A stretch of DNA of 64,000 nucleotides from Styela clava (GCF_964204865.1 NC_135257.1:6718151-6782150), one strand, 5' to 3'. Shown: positions 1-13,087, counted from the stretch's first letter. Numbers and translations: made by a program. The notes: generated from the sequence alone by a model not told the origin.

Positions 1-433
1 ACTGTAAAAATATTAATATGACATAGATTATACTATTTTAGGAATGGCTTCTTAAACTTGAGTGCTCTCAAATGATATATTATCATGAGCACTAAATGTT
101 ACACAAACATGATTTTATTTCCAAATTCCAATATATTTTTAATGACTTATGTATTCTAGTCACATTCTAATCAAGCCCACATAACGAGCACTCATTGTGA
201 CATCACAGCCAGATGCTACATGATTAGGATTCAGCCAATTACTGTTTTACTAATCAGGAGGTTGCTATGAAATTAGGAAACGCATCATGTACAATTTTCA
301 GCTCAGATATGTATACGGCAACATTGAAGACGGAAGAATGAAGAGAATTATTATTTCCTTTCATTATTCCGCAACTAGCTTTGTGAGACTCTTAAAATTT
401 GTTTAAAAAAATATATTTTGACAGGGAATTCAC

Positions 434-3400
434 CTATTAAATGTGTCCAAATGTTTCCAGTTTCTGAATGAAGTCTGAATACTGATCCAAAGCATGCTCG
501 AAAGGATGGCATGGGCGGTCTGTGCCAATGGTGTAGAAATTCATTGTCTCTCTGCCAATCCGGAAGTTGAAAATGAGATACAACACGCCATCTAAAAGAA
601 ACATATGCAGCCCTCAATGTATGGATTTCATACAGACAAGAAAAGAGTTTCACAATGACATTTCCGGTAGTACTGAAACACAGCCATTCACTCTATTACC
701 AAAATGGGTCACAAAAACAAAATAAGAAAATTTTATGAAGTAGCGAACCATATCATAGGATCCATTATCATAAGTTAGCCATTATCATAAGTTAGCCATT
801 ACATTGTCATAGATACTCTTCTCCCTTTCAGTCATTCTCCACTCATTCGACAAACAAACAATATAACTCAGATGGTAAATAATAAAGTTTAGCTTCTTTC
901 TTTCACAATTCTCACTTGCTAAAATCTAACAGCGCAACTTTTTGTTTTGCCTCGCTTTCAGCAGTAGATGAAGATGATTCAGAAGATTTCCGGCTTGATT
1001 TAGCTTGAACATTAGATTTCACTTCTATCCATAATTCATTAAAAAGATCAGAAAAACTGGCGTTTCTGCCTTCATTACTTAAATGATCATCTTGATCTCG
1101 AGACATCCTACACCTTCTATTTCTGAATTCTGCATATTGCATGGTTTTATATAATCCCAAGTTAACTCTAACATCACTGTATCCGTTGTTCAGAACCCAT
1201 AATACTAACAAAATGATCTTAAACAATTTCCTACTATTTCCAGAGTTAAAAATATCAAAAAAAACATAACTAATTAGTACACATCAGTGCTTAATATCCA
1301 GAATCTGACTACACGAAATCAAAATAATAATGGAATTTTCAAAATTGCTATATCTTAAATAAAATACCTAATTGCAACTAAACAATGCTTCCTATGATGT
1401 AACAATGGATATTAAATTGCAGCAATCCCAACAGCTGAAAATGGATCAGCATAATAAAATATGGTTATGTAGAAACAAAGATAAAAAAAAACTTGGTATT
1501 AGTCACTAATGACCTAAAGGAAGTATGTATGTATTGAATCACATACACAAGGACAATAAATTTAAAAACATGAGCCCTTTCCGATTGTCCAAATTCACAT
1601 AAATTCAGTTACTTGTAGTCATTGTACAGGCAAGTTTATTGAAAAAGCTTACTGCCAAAGTATATTACATCCACCTACCACCTATATACATGATGAAAGT
1701 ACAACTACAAATTAACAATGACTATGAGAGAAAAAACAACCTATTTACTGACAAGCTCAGTTTAAACACAGACAGTATAGAACAGTGCTTCCTGGTTGGG
1801 AACCTATACAAAATGGGTCGCGAAGTTTTTCCAAATGTTACAAACAGTTTTCGATGAGATCGGGAAATTGATGTAAAAATCCTCAAAGAATGTAACAATT
1901 CCAATTATGCCTTGTCCCGTTAATAATTCCAGTACGCTACTACATGTTGGAAACTGTAGGTAGGCTACAAGGCAGATTATGAGTTGCATTTAAGTTACCG
2001 GCTAAACAGGGTTAATATACTTCATTTTAACACCCTAACTTTGTTTGATTTTTTTTTAGTAAGAAAAAGTAACAAAGTATGAGAAAAAAAGTTGCTTCGA
2101 AAAATTGTAGTGAAAAAATATGACACTGATTACATAAAATGTGGTTTCATTAAGGCAAGAAATGACTTTGGGCCAAAAGCACAATATGTAGAGTGCAAAT
2201 GCTACGTTGTGTGTGAGCTTGTCTTATATCAAGCTCCGACTTGATTCGATAATATCCACTATACAAGCTCATGTTTCGCATTAAAAGTAAATTGCAAGGG
2301 GGAACATTGTTTCTTTTCTATTATATCAACCCCTCATTGTGGGTCGTACAAAGAATGGCAATTAAAAGTGGGTTGCAAACTGAAAATAGTTGGGAAGCAC
2401 TGCTATTGACTGTTCATGTGAATGTTGGTAAAATAACAGGATTGATTATGATTCAATCAATTTAAACATTTGAAATGATGAGAAATGGATCACACAATTA
2501 TAGTGTTAAATAATAAACTTTAGTTTAGTTTTAGAGGTGACTTTAAGTTATATTTTATTTTATATAGTATACCACACATGCCTCTATCTATTAGCCTTAT
2601 TTGGATATGAAAACTATTCTTTCCTATTTTTCTACATAGCTGTAACTCCCTTGAATATTAGCATTTGAAACACAAACTCATAGAATTATTTCCATAAGCT
2701 ACTACTCACCTTCCATCCCAAACTTTATGTGCAAATCTGTCAACACTCTCAAAAGCATTTTGCAATGATTCTTTCGCAGTTTGCATTGATTCTTCTACAT
2801 AACTCATTGCGTGATGGACGGAATCTTGGACGACATTAGACGATGACGTTGCCGCAGCTGGGTGAGCCAAATTCAAATAAGAATTTAAAAATAAATGCCT
2901 ATAAATCTTGGGCTCTTTCAGTAAGAACATATTGAGGTGAAATTCAGTCAGAATTTTCACATATAAACAGAGCAAAAGTTGATACATTATTTGTCCAAAC
3001 CACCACACTATGAATTATATTCACTGTAAATTATTTCTCTTCGATTACTGAATATTAAAATACTTTTAAACCAATTCAATTATAAAAATGAATAGCATAT
3101 GATGCAACATGTATTTATAAATAGCGCTATTCTAATGGCCGCATCATGTCACCAGACATATTATGGGCTATCAATAACATTAATTCCGCAAATCCAGGTA
3201 TTACCGTACCCCAAATCATGGTTGTTTTATATCCGAAACCATTGATATATGCTATAATTTGAACAGTAAAATGAATCAACCTCAAGTCGATTTTTAATCA
3301 TTTTATTTCACAAAGATATTGATCTGTTTTATATTTGAAAATTTGTAAATAATAAGAAAATACTTCGTTATTGATCAGATTAAAATAAAGCGAGATTAAA

Positions 3401-5743
3401 AAGAGTACAATATTGATACTTTACCTAAAGGACAATGCAAGGCTTCACTTTCTTCAAGATTTGAAGGTGATGATGATCTTCCCTGATTGAGTAAACATGA
3501 AAGAAATTAGAATATATCACATGAAGTGATAATGCATTATAACTACAGTCATCCGTGATACCTACTTCCATATCACGATGTCTCAAATTGCTTCTGGAAT
3601 CCATATTGTAAGATTTAAAATTAACTAAAACAAAACCGTTGACAAACGTTAACAAAAATATAAGTTTTCTTTCTGGTGGCTATTTGATGCGTAACTGAAC
3701 AATCTATATTCATGCATATAACGAATGTAACAACTTCCCAACCAGTTATGTGAGAGGCAAATAATGTCTGGGCTTATATAACTAAAACCAATAGAGAGTA
3801 CAGTCATGGGTCCAAATAATATTACGACATACTAATATAAAGAGAGATACACATAGCTAATGCAAACATTAATTTATTTTTAGAGCTGACAAAGCTGACC
3901 AGCAATAAGTATGACAGCATCTAGTTTTTATGCTTTTTATCCATGTCCATTGATAACTATAACTACCGAAAAAATAGTACATTATAATATTAAAATAAAG
4001 GCTTGAATTTTGAAAACATCACTATTTATTATGATGCAATTGTTACAATATAAAATCGTTGTTACAATCAAAATGTACCAAAGTCTAAATTTTTATCAAC
4101 ATTCAAAATGTGGTTACTTTATATAAAGTTTGAAATATCTGATGAATAACAAATAAAACTTTAAACAGAGGCTACAGGTTATGTGTTACATAACTTCTAA
4201 ATATACCAGTCAGATAAGAAATTAATCATCAACTAATTGTTTAAACAAGAACATGACAATCTCTTTTATATTTCACAGTCATAATATTAAAATAATATTA
4301 AAACCTAAATAAAGAGAAAATCCATGTGGTAGCCAATACAGGACAGTGATTTTCTTTCTATATCAGAAGATAATTATCTAGAAAATGGCAAAAAAAATTG
4401 TAGGTTTTTGATGCACAACAAAATCAAAATGAATTAGTCTGCCATCATGAATCATGATTATGAAAGAGAGCAATGTAAGAATAATTGGACAACCCAATTG
4501 GCAATTGCCCTTGTTTTCTGGTAAATTATTTACCCAAGTATGAGATACAAAAGGATCATGACTCATGACTTCATGATTTACCACATAAGCTGATCGCGCA
4601 TATAAGCCGACTCCCCGAAACCAGTTTTGAAATGGCGATTTTATAAAAATTCGCATATAAGCCGACCCTGCGAATTGTAACACGCCCGAGAAAGACGCAG
4701 AAAGAAAACAAAATTACTGTGAATCTGTAACACAAACATTTTTTTTTTATGTTTATCGTTTTTGCCTGTTAGCGAGGGTCGTAGGTGGATTCTTACTTGT
4801 AAATTTATGTTAATGAAGTCTATATTGCTTTTCAATGCGCCATGATTTATATTAATGGAAGGGATTGTGTCAGGAGTTTAAAAGAAAGTTCCTGAATCAG
4901 CATATAACAATTTTATTTGATCACCCACAACGACGGTTAAGTTCGACCCCCCAGTAGGTGAGGAAAGGCTCAATGTCAATGTCAGAACTAGCCATATGGC
5001 TCTTTCGCCTCCACTTATCTGTGCGAAAAATCTTGCACAACTTATGTTAAAACCAAAATTGGCCAGTACTGATAACCATCATCGCCGAAACAGAACAAAG
5101 CTTCAATCTTTTGTGCGAGAATATGCGAGTACATTTGTCTGATTAAAGTACCAGAGGTCCGCAAAAAAAAATAAAATTGGCCATTGGGTTAGGTCATGTT
5201 GAAAAAAGTTTGAAGAACACTGATCTACAACATATTAAATTTACCGTTGCTGTCAAATTAGGACATGAAGTTGACAATAGTGGTTCCACTTCCTCCTCAT
5301 CTTCACTTGAAATATATCCCAGGTTATGAAGTTGTGTATCGTACATACTTGTACATCTGAAATTAAAAATAATTATTCTAATTTGTTCACAAATCTAGAT
5401 AATCTTGGTGAGCAATGGACTGAATTCTCAGTGGGTAAAATTAGACCACAAAATAATTCAGCCAATTATATTGTCTAATTGACAAACTAAAATGCTTAAA
5501 GTAATTCATAAGAAATAACTGTTGTATTTCTTAACTGTCATATAAGTCTAACCAAACAAATTCAAAACTGAGAAATATAATTCTATTATAACATTGTTAA
5601 AACCAACATTAAATATATGATTCAATTCAGAAAAAGTATGCTCTTGAAACCTACCTATTTTTCCCTTGTTTCATGTCAGTTTGATTCGTTGCATCTTGTA
5701 AACTTTGGTCCAGAGCGCTGTCATCAACTAGACTAAATGCCAT
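434..5743 (-). CDS. ADIPOR: Adiponectin receptor (PAQR family), N-terminal five coding exons; gene runs off the left edge
   Basis: Coding exons on the minus strand are 5655-5743 (ATG at 5743), 5245-5356, 3425-3482, 2710-2857 and 434-591. All joins keep phase and have GT/AG ends, giving 188 residues so far. The protein starts with an acidic, poorly conserved cytosolic tail (SSEDEEE near residue 50). The conserved stretch KVWDGRWRV is built across the 2710/591 join and is followed by LPDWQRDNEF, HRPPMPSFRACF and ETGNIWTHLIG, which are diagnostic of AdipoR just before membrane helix 1. The seven-helix part with the zinc-binding histidines must lie left of base 1; nothing in 1-433 resembles it. 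Family role: membrane receptor/ceramidase acting on AMPK and lipid metabolism. Whether it is closer to ADIPOR1 or ADIPOR2 cannot be told. The intron at 592-2709 holds an unassigned ORF (see 912-1226). Confidence 0.93.
912..1226 (-). other. Unassigned ORF inside the AdipoR intron, possible exon
   Basis: An open frame of 104 codons lies between AdipoR exons 4 and 5. From MSRDQDDH onward it is polar, with an acidic/serine-rich C-terminal half (KSSESSSSTAESEAKQK). It is not needed for the AdipoR reading frame. A plausible donor (AGCAA then GTGAGAA) sits at its 3-prime end and AG acceptors lie upstream. It could be an exon of a nested gene, an alternative AdipoR exon, or chance. No family is recognised. 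Confidence 0.2.
4597..4665. repeat. Short transposon-like repeat, two copies of CGCATATAAGCCGA
   Basis: The 14-base string occurs at 4597-4610 and again at 4652-4665, a period of 55 bases. It resembles the terminal region of the pogo-like element found at 46421 (AATAAGACGAGCC). It is probably a decayed transposon end in the first AdipoR introns. No boundaries can be drawn. Confidence 0.35.
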
Positions 5744-8429
5744 TATGACAATAGCAGAAGAGTATTGGAAACAAATACTTAATCTAATTAAACTTTGTTT
5801 GGTTATTATATTAAATTATTTCTAAAAATAGATAAAAGAATATGAATCACAACTTGCATCATAACAACTTCTCAGTTTAAATAATGCTATTACGCAGAAT
5901 ATATCGGAACAAGAGGTAGGTGGAAGATAAGTGTATAATTCAGTAGCAGTAATAAAGGATGATACAATTGATATCGAGAGAATAATTTACGTTTGTGACT
6001 TAAAAAAGCTACCAAACATAGGGGAAGCAATGTTGAATACCACAAAATAATTAACACATAATATAACAGCTTTCATATACCTGGTCTATATGGGTTAACC
6101 AATCTGGTAAGCTGATTGAGTGCTGTTTATAAGATAATCTGCAATCAGGTAGCACTGCACAGAAGTACTTAATCTCAATGCCAGATGAAGGACTTAATGC
6201 CGATTTTCTACTGATTAACTTACCGTAACTAATGTCTGTCCGAATATAAATAATCTAATAAAACAGAGGTAGATAACCATTCACGAAGGCTGACAAATGT
6301 TGATAGATGATTCTACGTTTAAGTGATATAATCAGTTCAACAATCAATCCATATCCATCACAATAAATTGAATAGGATAAGAGAAATGTAAAAAATAACA
6401 GCACTTATAAATGTAGTGCTTCTCAAAAAATTTGAGATTGCAGTGCTAGCTTTAACTAGGGATGCGAAGAGTCCAGAATTTGATAGCTCATGCACTCAAA
6501 TTGGATATTCAGAGTCGTATCTCGTATTTCCTTGCCAATTGGTGCTGAACCATTCCAAGAATATATTTTTTTGCGTGTTGTTTGGCTATAATACAAACAC
6601 GAATGTAGGGCAGTATGCCTTGTTGTAAACCGACCCACCGGTTTCGATGAACTCTGAGCGTCTATTTAGCATAGGATGGTGTTGTATTCCGTTGGTGATG
6701 AACTTGGCTCCAAGTGAAATTTTGTAGCTTTCAAAAAAATTCTTTTTTCCGGAAGAAAATCGCATGTAATAAAGTTAATTTAAAAGAGTTCTTGATGATA
6801 TAAGCCCTTAAGTTGATAGCCTACCCTTTATATTTTGTGTTTTATTAATTTGTTATGCATGAATAATAACAGTGATCGTGGAAAAGCATGGCAGACCGAA
6901 AACTCGAATACATTGTGCCATCACATCCATTTAGTTCATATATATAAGAACAACGTTTTTAATCGCACCAAAAGAGTAAACATATCCAATTACTTGGAGT
7001 TCATCATAGGTACTCGTTGTTTCATTGCGGCAACATTGACATTAGTGATCAATCTAACAATTTTATTTCAACTAGAGCGGAAATACAAACAAGTCAACTG
7101 ATAAGTACAAATTTTATTTTTTCTCGGTTCACTCAATGAGTGATTTTAAATTGGTTTAATATGAAAAATGTACAAAATAGGGAGCAAGTTTACTAATCGG
7201 TGTTCCCTTTCTGCCTTTCCAAATAATATGGCGGGCACCAGGTAATCAAAACGTAATGTGCGATTAAGCAAAGGACCAGTGCCAAGGGGGCTGATTAGAA
7301 TCCGGAATCACTAGCTACCAGCGAAAGCGAACACAATACAAACAAAAGGTCAAAACACTGAAAAACCCTATGCCATTAGTAAACCAATATATAATCCTAT
7401 TCAATGTAAAGAATGCCCTCGATAAAAAAAAATCGATAGAAACTTTGATTGCTAGTTTTTATGTGCAGCAATTGGACTGCCGTCAAATTTTAGTATCTGC
7501 ATGTATGCGTGTTCTAGAATTTGTTTTTTTGTGTTCGTTTTGCAATCTCTTCAATCACATGTAAATATTGCCCAAATGCGTTGATTTGACTGAAACTGTT
7601 TGTGTCTGACACACTATCAACTTTATTATCATTTTTGTAACTTTTATGTGTGAAACGCCCCAGGAGCCTTTTACTGCTGCTCATCGAGTCTTTTGATTAT
7701 TTCAGTATTAATAAATATATTATTCTGTTATTTGGGTTACTTTTGGTAAGTTTATTCTTAAGTTTTGCTCGTTTTCCAGGCATTTTTGTTACATGCTTCG
7801 TTAGTTTCATCAAGTTTTGTGTTTTCAGAATGCCGAAATGAATTGTGCTGTACCGCAATTCGTCTTACCGTACCGGTAACTACCTGAAAAAAAAGACAAA
7901 ACTTATCATAAACCGAACATCTTAATTTCATATTTAAAATAATGCTTCCAATAATTTTTGTAATTACTTTTCTAAGAGTTTGTCTACTCTAGAATTTGCT
8001 ATATTTGTTCTCCACATTATATTGCATTTTCATACCTGTCTCATAAACTTTCGCCATATCAAAAATGAAATCCCGTATCCGACGTCGAAAAAATTTCTCC
8101 TGCCAGTCTTCTTCAATGTCACCGACAATGGTAAAGTCACAATGGTCACATGACAAAAATTTGCCTGATACAGTGTGGTGCTAGGTGTATCTTCACTTTC
8201 TTAAAGTATGGCACCAGTACCGGTACCCTATTCGTATTTGCAGTAATACCGTATATTCTCAAAATGAATGGATATCGGTACCGTATATTTATAATTAACT
8301 CTGTAATAAGTATGGCACCGGTACTATCTTACCTAACAAACTCTTTTTATTTGATCAGTAGCCATTGCGCTCGGTTTCCACTGGGGGCGAATTTTGCCAA
8401 ATTAGAATGTTTACTGGTACGAGCTCGAT
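5744..8429. other. Intergenic DNA, AdipoR start to the 8.4 kb mobile element
   Basis: This AT-rich stretch should hold the AdipoR promoter, whose start codon faces left at 5743. No conserved coding segment was found in either strand. The part from about 7860 to 8340 contains several CCGGTACC/ACCGTA-type strings. The longest open frames (6416, 7370, 7650, 8150) look non-coding. Confidence 0.5.
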
Positions 8430-8616
8430 GGTGACCGTACATTTGAACCCACGTACATTTGAACCCATGTCTATATCCGCGGGTTCAATCAATATGCGGG
8501 TGCTGAAACCCATGGGTTAGGGTTAGTATGGGTTCAACTATCCGTACAACAAAAAAATTTCCATAGGTGCAATAGTATGCAGGTGCAATTGACATGGGTT
8601 CAAATGTAATGGAACC
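8430..8616. mobile_element. Mutator-like MITE with 9-bp target duplication
   Basis: The 187-base element has terminal inverted repeats GGTGACCGTACATTTGAACCC and, on the other strand, GGTTCCATTACATTTGAACCC. It is flanked on both sides by the identical 9-mer GAGCTCGAT (8421-8429 and 8617-8625). A 9-bp duplication with such ends is typical of Mutator-like elements. The interior has two telomere-like TTAGGG units and several GGGTTCAA copies but no coding capacity. Confidence 0.75.
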
Positions 8617-9027
8617 GAGCTCGATATGTACCGGTACGCCAGGGGCAAAGCGGCTGGTCGTGGAAAGGACGCCGAGTGACTGCGGAGGTGAATTTTCAAC
8701 CATAGTCCTGTAGTCGCGTGTGCACACTGCAGCTCTGCTGTGATTAATGGATTTCTGGTGCGATATTGGCGGGTTGCGCGTATAAACTTACCGGTATAAT
8801 TCCCAGATCGGTCTTTAGAATAGATTATTTTTGAAGTGTTCCACTGATTCCATCGCAGTATCTTATTGAAACCATTCCAACAATTTGGTTCGTTCTAATT
8901 AATATCTGTATGGGGTTTAAGTGTGCACCTGTTGTACAATTGTGCCTCCGGAAGAATTGTAAAGTTAGTTCAATAGATCATTTATATAATAACATTTGTT
9001 TCACTATTAGTTTCCCATATCTTTTAC

Positions 9028-9029
9028 AG
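9028..9029 (+). promoter_or_regulatory. Splice acceptor 17 nt upstream of the CENPV-like start codon
   Basis: The pyrimidine tract and AG (CATATCTTTTACAG) end 17 bases before the ATG at 9047. It may close a 5-prime UTR intron or receive a trans-spliced leader, which tunicates use. Confidence 0.45.
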
Positions 9030-9046
9030 TATTATACAAATTTATA

Positions 9047-9827
9047 ATGGCATCCAAGAAGAAAGTGAAACATCATGGAGGTTGTCATTGCGGAGCTGTC
9101 AAGTTTGAGGTTTATGCCTCTGAAGAATTATATGTTTATGACTGCAAGTAATTTTCTCTTGTTTTTAGACATAGAACACATAGCCTACTTGAAATATTGT
9201 CACAGCATTTCGACGATTCATATATTATGTTATAATACCGCTTCAAGACAAATTTCTTTCATTCTTATGCAACAGTTAGGCCTTATGATCTGATGACATC
9301 AATATATATATTATTGACAGATATGCCATCTTTTAGAATCAATCCATAGGTTTTGTTAGAAGAGCGCAACAGACTAAGTCCTCATTGAACCATGTTATAG
9401 CATTGTCATTACTTTCTCTCAGTTGCAGCATTTGTGTAAAGAAACACAATATTCACTTCATTGTGCCGGAAAAGGACTTTGAGCTAATCCAAGGATCCGA
9501 TGCTTTGACCACTTATACTTTCAACACAGGCATTGCCAAGCATATGTTCTGTAAAATTTGCGGGGTCCAGAGTTTTTATAGGCCTCGCTCTAACCCGGAT
9601 GGATATGGTGAGTGAGATATCCAGATGATTAGAAAAGAATTTATTTTTCATTTTTAACATTTGTATAATATGAAAATAAATTATATCATGCAGGCGTCAA
9701 CCCAAACTCGTTAGATCACTCCACAGTGAAAAGTATAACAATTGAAAAATATGATGGCCAAAATTGGGAAGCTTCATTCGATGAACAACTGGAGAAGCCT
9801 GTACCAATACAATCCTGGTCAAAATAG
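9047..9827 (+). CDS. CENPV: CENPV-like protein, Mss4/GFA-type zinc fold
   Basis: Three exons, 9047-9147, 9423-9607 and 9694-9827 (TAG), join in phase to give 139 residues. HHGGCHCGAVKFEV at the N-terminus, DCNCSIC (Cys33, Cys35, Cys38), TTYTFNTGIAKHMFCKICG (Cys77, Cys80) and VQSFYRPRSNPDGYG match centromere protein V and its bacterial relatives, the glutathione-dependent formaldehyde-activating (GFA) family. The cysteines form the two zinc sites of that fold. It lacks the long N-terminal extension of vertebrate CENPV, so a role at centromeres cannot be assumed; an enzymatic or generic zinc-protein role is equally possible. It is convergent with ECH1, with 202 bases between the two stop codons. 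A poly(A) signal AATAAA is at 9885-9890. Confidence 0.93.
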
Positions 9828-9884
9828 CATCATCAGTACAAGCAATGCATAATTGGAAAAATCATCGGTGCTTAATTACTAATC

Positions 9885-9890
9885 AATAAA
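9885..9890 (+). terminator. Poly(A) signal of the CENPV-like gene
   Basis: AATAAA lies 58 bases after the stop codon, in the gap before the convergent ECH1 gene. Confidence 0.6.
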
Positions 9891-10029
9891 GATGGTCCAA
9901 GAAATACCACATGGATCCATTGTGACCTGGAAATGCCAAGAGAATTATACAAGGCAGTTGCAGCCAACTCACTTTCATAATTGATTAATTAATCGGGTTG
10001 CAGGCATACTACAATTAGGCGAATCAAGT

Positions 10030-12498
10030 TTATAATTTTGAGTATTCGACATCTGCTGGTGTTTTCTTTGCCATAAATGCTTGTGCTGATTTTGTAATAT
10101 CTTCAGTCTGCAACATAGCTGCATTCCATGATGCCTGAACAGTGCAAAAATAACCATACTTATCCAAGTACTGGTTTCGTAAGGAGTCCTAAAGGATCTA
10201 CAGAATTTTCTCAATATATCGGGTTGATTTTTAAATAAAATTTCAATGTGTGCTAATGTTTCATCAATCCAGTGGTATTGTTGAATGATTCAAAAAGTTT
10301 GTCGAGATGAGTGCAGATTCCAAATTGAAACTTTTTTGCATCAGATTATCAAACATTGGCATGTGTAATCTCAAGGCACTTTGTTCATAATTATCATTAT
10401 TCTGCAAAGGATAATTGGATATAACATTATTACATACCATATAATCCAGCCCCTCCTGTGTTGTGTGATCCCTTGAGTAATTCATATGTATTTTGGTGCT
10501 TTGGACCGCAACAGGACTCTTGGTTGCAATAAGAGAAGCTAATTCCATGGCCGCTTCCATCATAGAATCTTTATCATCATAAACTCGACTGAAAAATTCG
10601 CTTTAACTATCAATCCAGTGGAGCACCAGTAGCCCCAAAGATGATAACAGAGGCAGTAAGTCAGTAACTAAAACTTATAGCTAGAGGAGGAAAGCAGTAG
10701 TTACCTGACCAAACCTATCTGTTTGGCTTCATCTGCTTCTAGTTTTCTGGCAGTTAAACATAGTTCTCTTGCAACACTGTCATTACCAATTACTTTAGGC
10801 AGTCTTTGCAAAGTTCCAACATCAGGGGCCAAACCAACATCAATCTCCTGAAGTTGAAAAAAAAATATTATGACAAAAATGGAATCTCACTCCACCTGAT
10901 TAAAGTCTCAACTTGCATTATAAGAGATTAGATTATGGTATTTCGCAGTGTTGTACATCAATACAGCCTATTTCAAGTTATTGCTGCAACAATCTATAGA
11001 ATTTCTCATACTACATCAATCTGCTCATTGGATCGTTTTTTATTGGAATATTAGCTATGCAGACTTCCTCAAAAGTCCCTGATTCAAGTTTACCCAACGC
11101 TATTATTCAGTTGTTATAAGCACCTGCTCAACTGATTTCAACTTATTCAAGCATCCTTGTTACACCTAGATCCAGCAGTACAAGGAACATTGGAATGAAG
11201 GATAGGTAGTTTGGTAAAACAATCCAATCATTCAGCTTTGGGGTGATTTCAAATCATATACATGCAATGTAAATTTAAAATGTTATATCATCACTTGTCC
11301 GTTTGTCAAATATTATGCGCTCCATATTGACTTTATGTTTTATGAAATTCTCAACATACTTTGGCTAAGTAATATGCATCTTTTGTTTGAAGTCTGATAT
11401 CACATGCTGTTATTGCATCTACACCAACTCCGATACAACCATTGTGAACTGCAGCAATCACAGGCTTTTGGCACTTGAAATGAAAACATGCAAAATTATA
11501 TCACTGCAGTAACGAATATACCTTAGCGCAGAAATAGGATTCGTTGGTGCAGAGTCTCACATCACAAGCTGTGATTAGATCCACTCCTCCACCCACACAA
11601 CCACCATGGACAGACACCAGCACTGGTTTGCTGCACTGTATAATTGTGTTATAAATTAAGAACTACTTTTGACCAAAAATGAAAGGATCTTTGTTTGGTA
11701 TACAGATATAATGCAGTCTTGCAATTTACAGTAATAAGGGTTGCTAATGCCAACTTGCTATAGCCCTTTTTCATTGTACAAGTTAAGAATTGAAAATATG
11801 ACCAAATTTTCATAACAGTTTTGTATAAGAACCAATTGCATTTTAGATCGAAAAATTAGACTTACTATTTTGCAATCAATATATTAGAATTTGAAACAAT
11901 TTAAGACTCTTGTCAAAATTCTTTCTATGAAACTGATATCAGAAATAATAATAACTAGTAGCCACCCACCCGTTCAATAGAATTGCAACTTTCTTGAGCG
12001 AACTTGATAAAACCATGTATTCGAAATGCATTCCTTGCAACGTCACTGTTTGGATCTGGGGCAAGTGATGATGCAGCAGCCATGAGGTCCAGACCTAAAG
12101 CAAGACAATTTCACTGTTACAAATGAGGAAGGAATGAAAAAACAATGAAAGACATATCACCAGCACCTGCTGTAAACATTCTCCCTTTTCCCGATACCAC
12201 AATGGCTCTTACATTGGAGTCTTTGGCTGCAATATCAAAGCATGATATCATATCACTCCACATTTGGTTGTTCATTGCATTCAACTTGTCAGGTCTGTAA
12301 AGAAACAAAAAGATTTTGGACTTAATTGCCCTTGATAAACTTTATCATTTATATATAATCATTATAGACAAGCTTACCTGTTCAATTCCACATGAAGTAC
12401 AAAGTCCTTTGGGGATGTTACAGCTAGTGTTTCAAACTTATAGTTGCCAACATCCGCTACATTTGCAGACATCGGTCTGACAGCTAAACGTTTCATGG
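10030..12498 (-). CDS. ECH1: Delta(3,5)-delta(2,4)-dienoyl-CoA isomerase
   Basis: Minus-strand exons are 12378-12496 (ATG at 12496), 12167-12294, 11970-12094, one of two alternative 114-nt exons (11522-11635 or 11360-11473), 10705-10847, 10438-10588 and 10030-10134 (TAA). With one alternative exon the protein has 294 residues. The enoyl-CoA hydratase/isomerase fold is shown by LNRPDKLNAMNNQMW, MFTAG-LDLM, HGGCVGGGVDLITACD, KEIDVGLAPDVGTLQRLPK and SPVAVQSTK. Asp143, Glu163 and Asp171 have the spacing (20 and 8) of the three catalytic acids of rat ECH1. The C-terminus is SKL, a peroxisomal PTS1 signal; vertebrate ECH1 also has a mitochondrial leader, which is short or absent here. The enzyme isomerises dienoyl-CoAs in oxidation of unsaturated fatty acids. 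The donor after FTAG could also be 6 nt further on. The splice acceptor directly before the ATG (TTTTTAG-CC-ATG) is notable. Confidence 0.95.
11360..11473 (-). other. ECH1: ECH1 alternative exon, divergent version
   Basis: This exon is also exactly 114 nt and phase 0. It encodes CQKPVIAAVHNGC followed by IGVGVDAITACDIRL, so it is a tandem duplicate of the preceding exon. It keeps the catalytic Asp but changes HGG to HNG and the middle glycine of GGG to valine, at the position that in the hydratase family supplies an oxyanion-hole amide. The acceptor is CATTTCAAG and the donor AAA-GTATGT. Its frame is open and the changes are not those of a decayed exon. Confidence 0.85.
11522..11635 (-). other. 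ECH1: ECH1 alternative exon, canonical version
   Basis: This 114-nt exon (phase 0 at both ends) encodes 38 residues beginning CSKPVLVSVHGGC and carrying VGGGVDLITACD. It keeps the HGG and GGG glycines and the catalytic Asp143. The acceptor is TTATACAG and the donor AAG-GTATAT. It lies upstream of its paralogue, with 48 bases between them. Confidence 0.9.
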
Positions 12499-13087
12499 CT
12501 AAAAACAAAGAGTTGAGTGTAAGCCATATTTAAATTGACTATAGTATTCATCATTCTTTTTAACTGCTCGATCTCCCATGATAATGGTTATTCATATTCA
12601 TTCTCTAGGGTTCAGAAACGAAGTTTTTCATATGAATATATATATATCACTATATTAAATTATGGCTTACCATTCATGGTCTGCGTCATTATTCGAGATG
12701 ATGACAACATTCTGTATGTTAAGTTAGACAATGTCTTTGGCAATTACCTTGTATTTAATGGTTAGAAAATTGGCAAATATCATTAAGATGCTCACAAATG
12801 ATTTGAATGAAACATATCAATATAATTGGATTAGGATTTCCAGCTTTCACCGACGGGTGTCGATATATCCCAGCTTGCTTGAAGCAAGTGTGAAACACCT
12901 ATTGAAGATATTGAAATAAATTATGCATTTATCTTACACGAGTTATATTACAATTGTTTATCACAGTGAAGTTGTTATTATCTGTTGCCATTATAGAAAA
13001 AATTTCCAATGTAACACAACCAACAAATATTGATACTTTAAATTGCAAACATCAGCATTGATCAATGTTTTCACTGGGTACTCGGTA

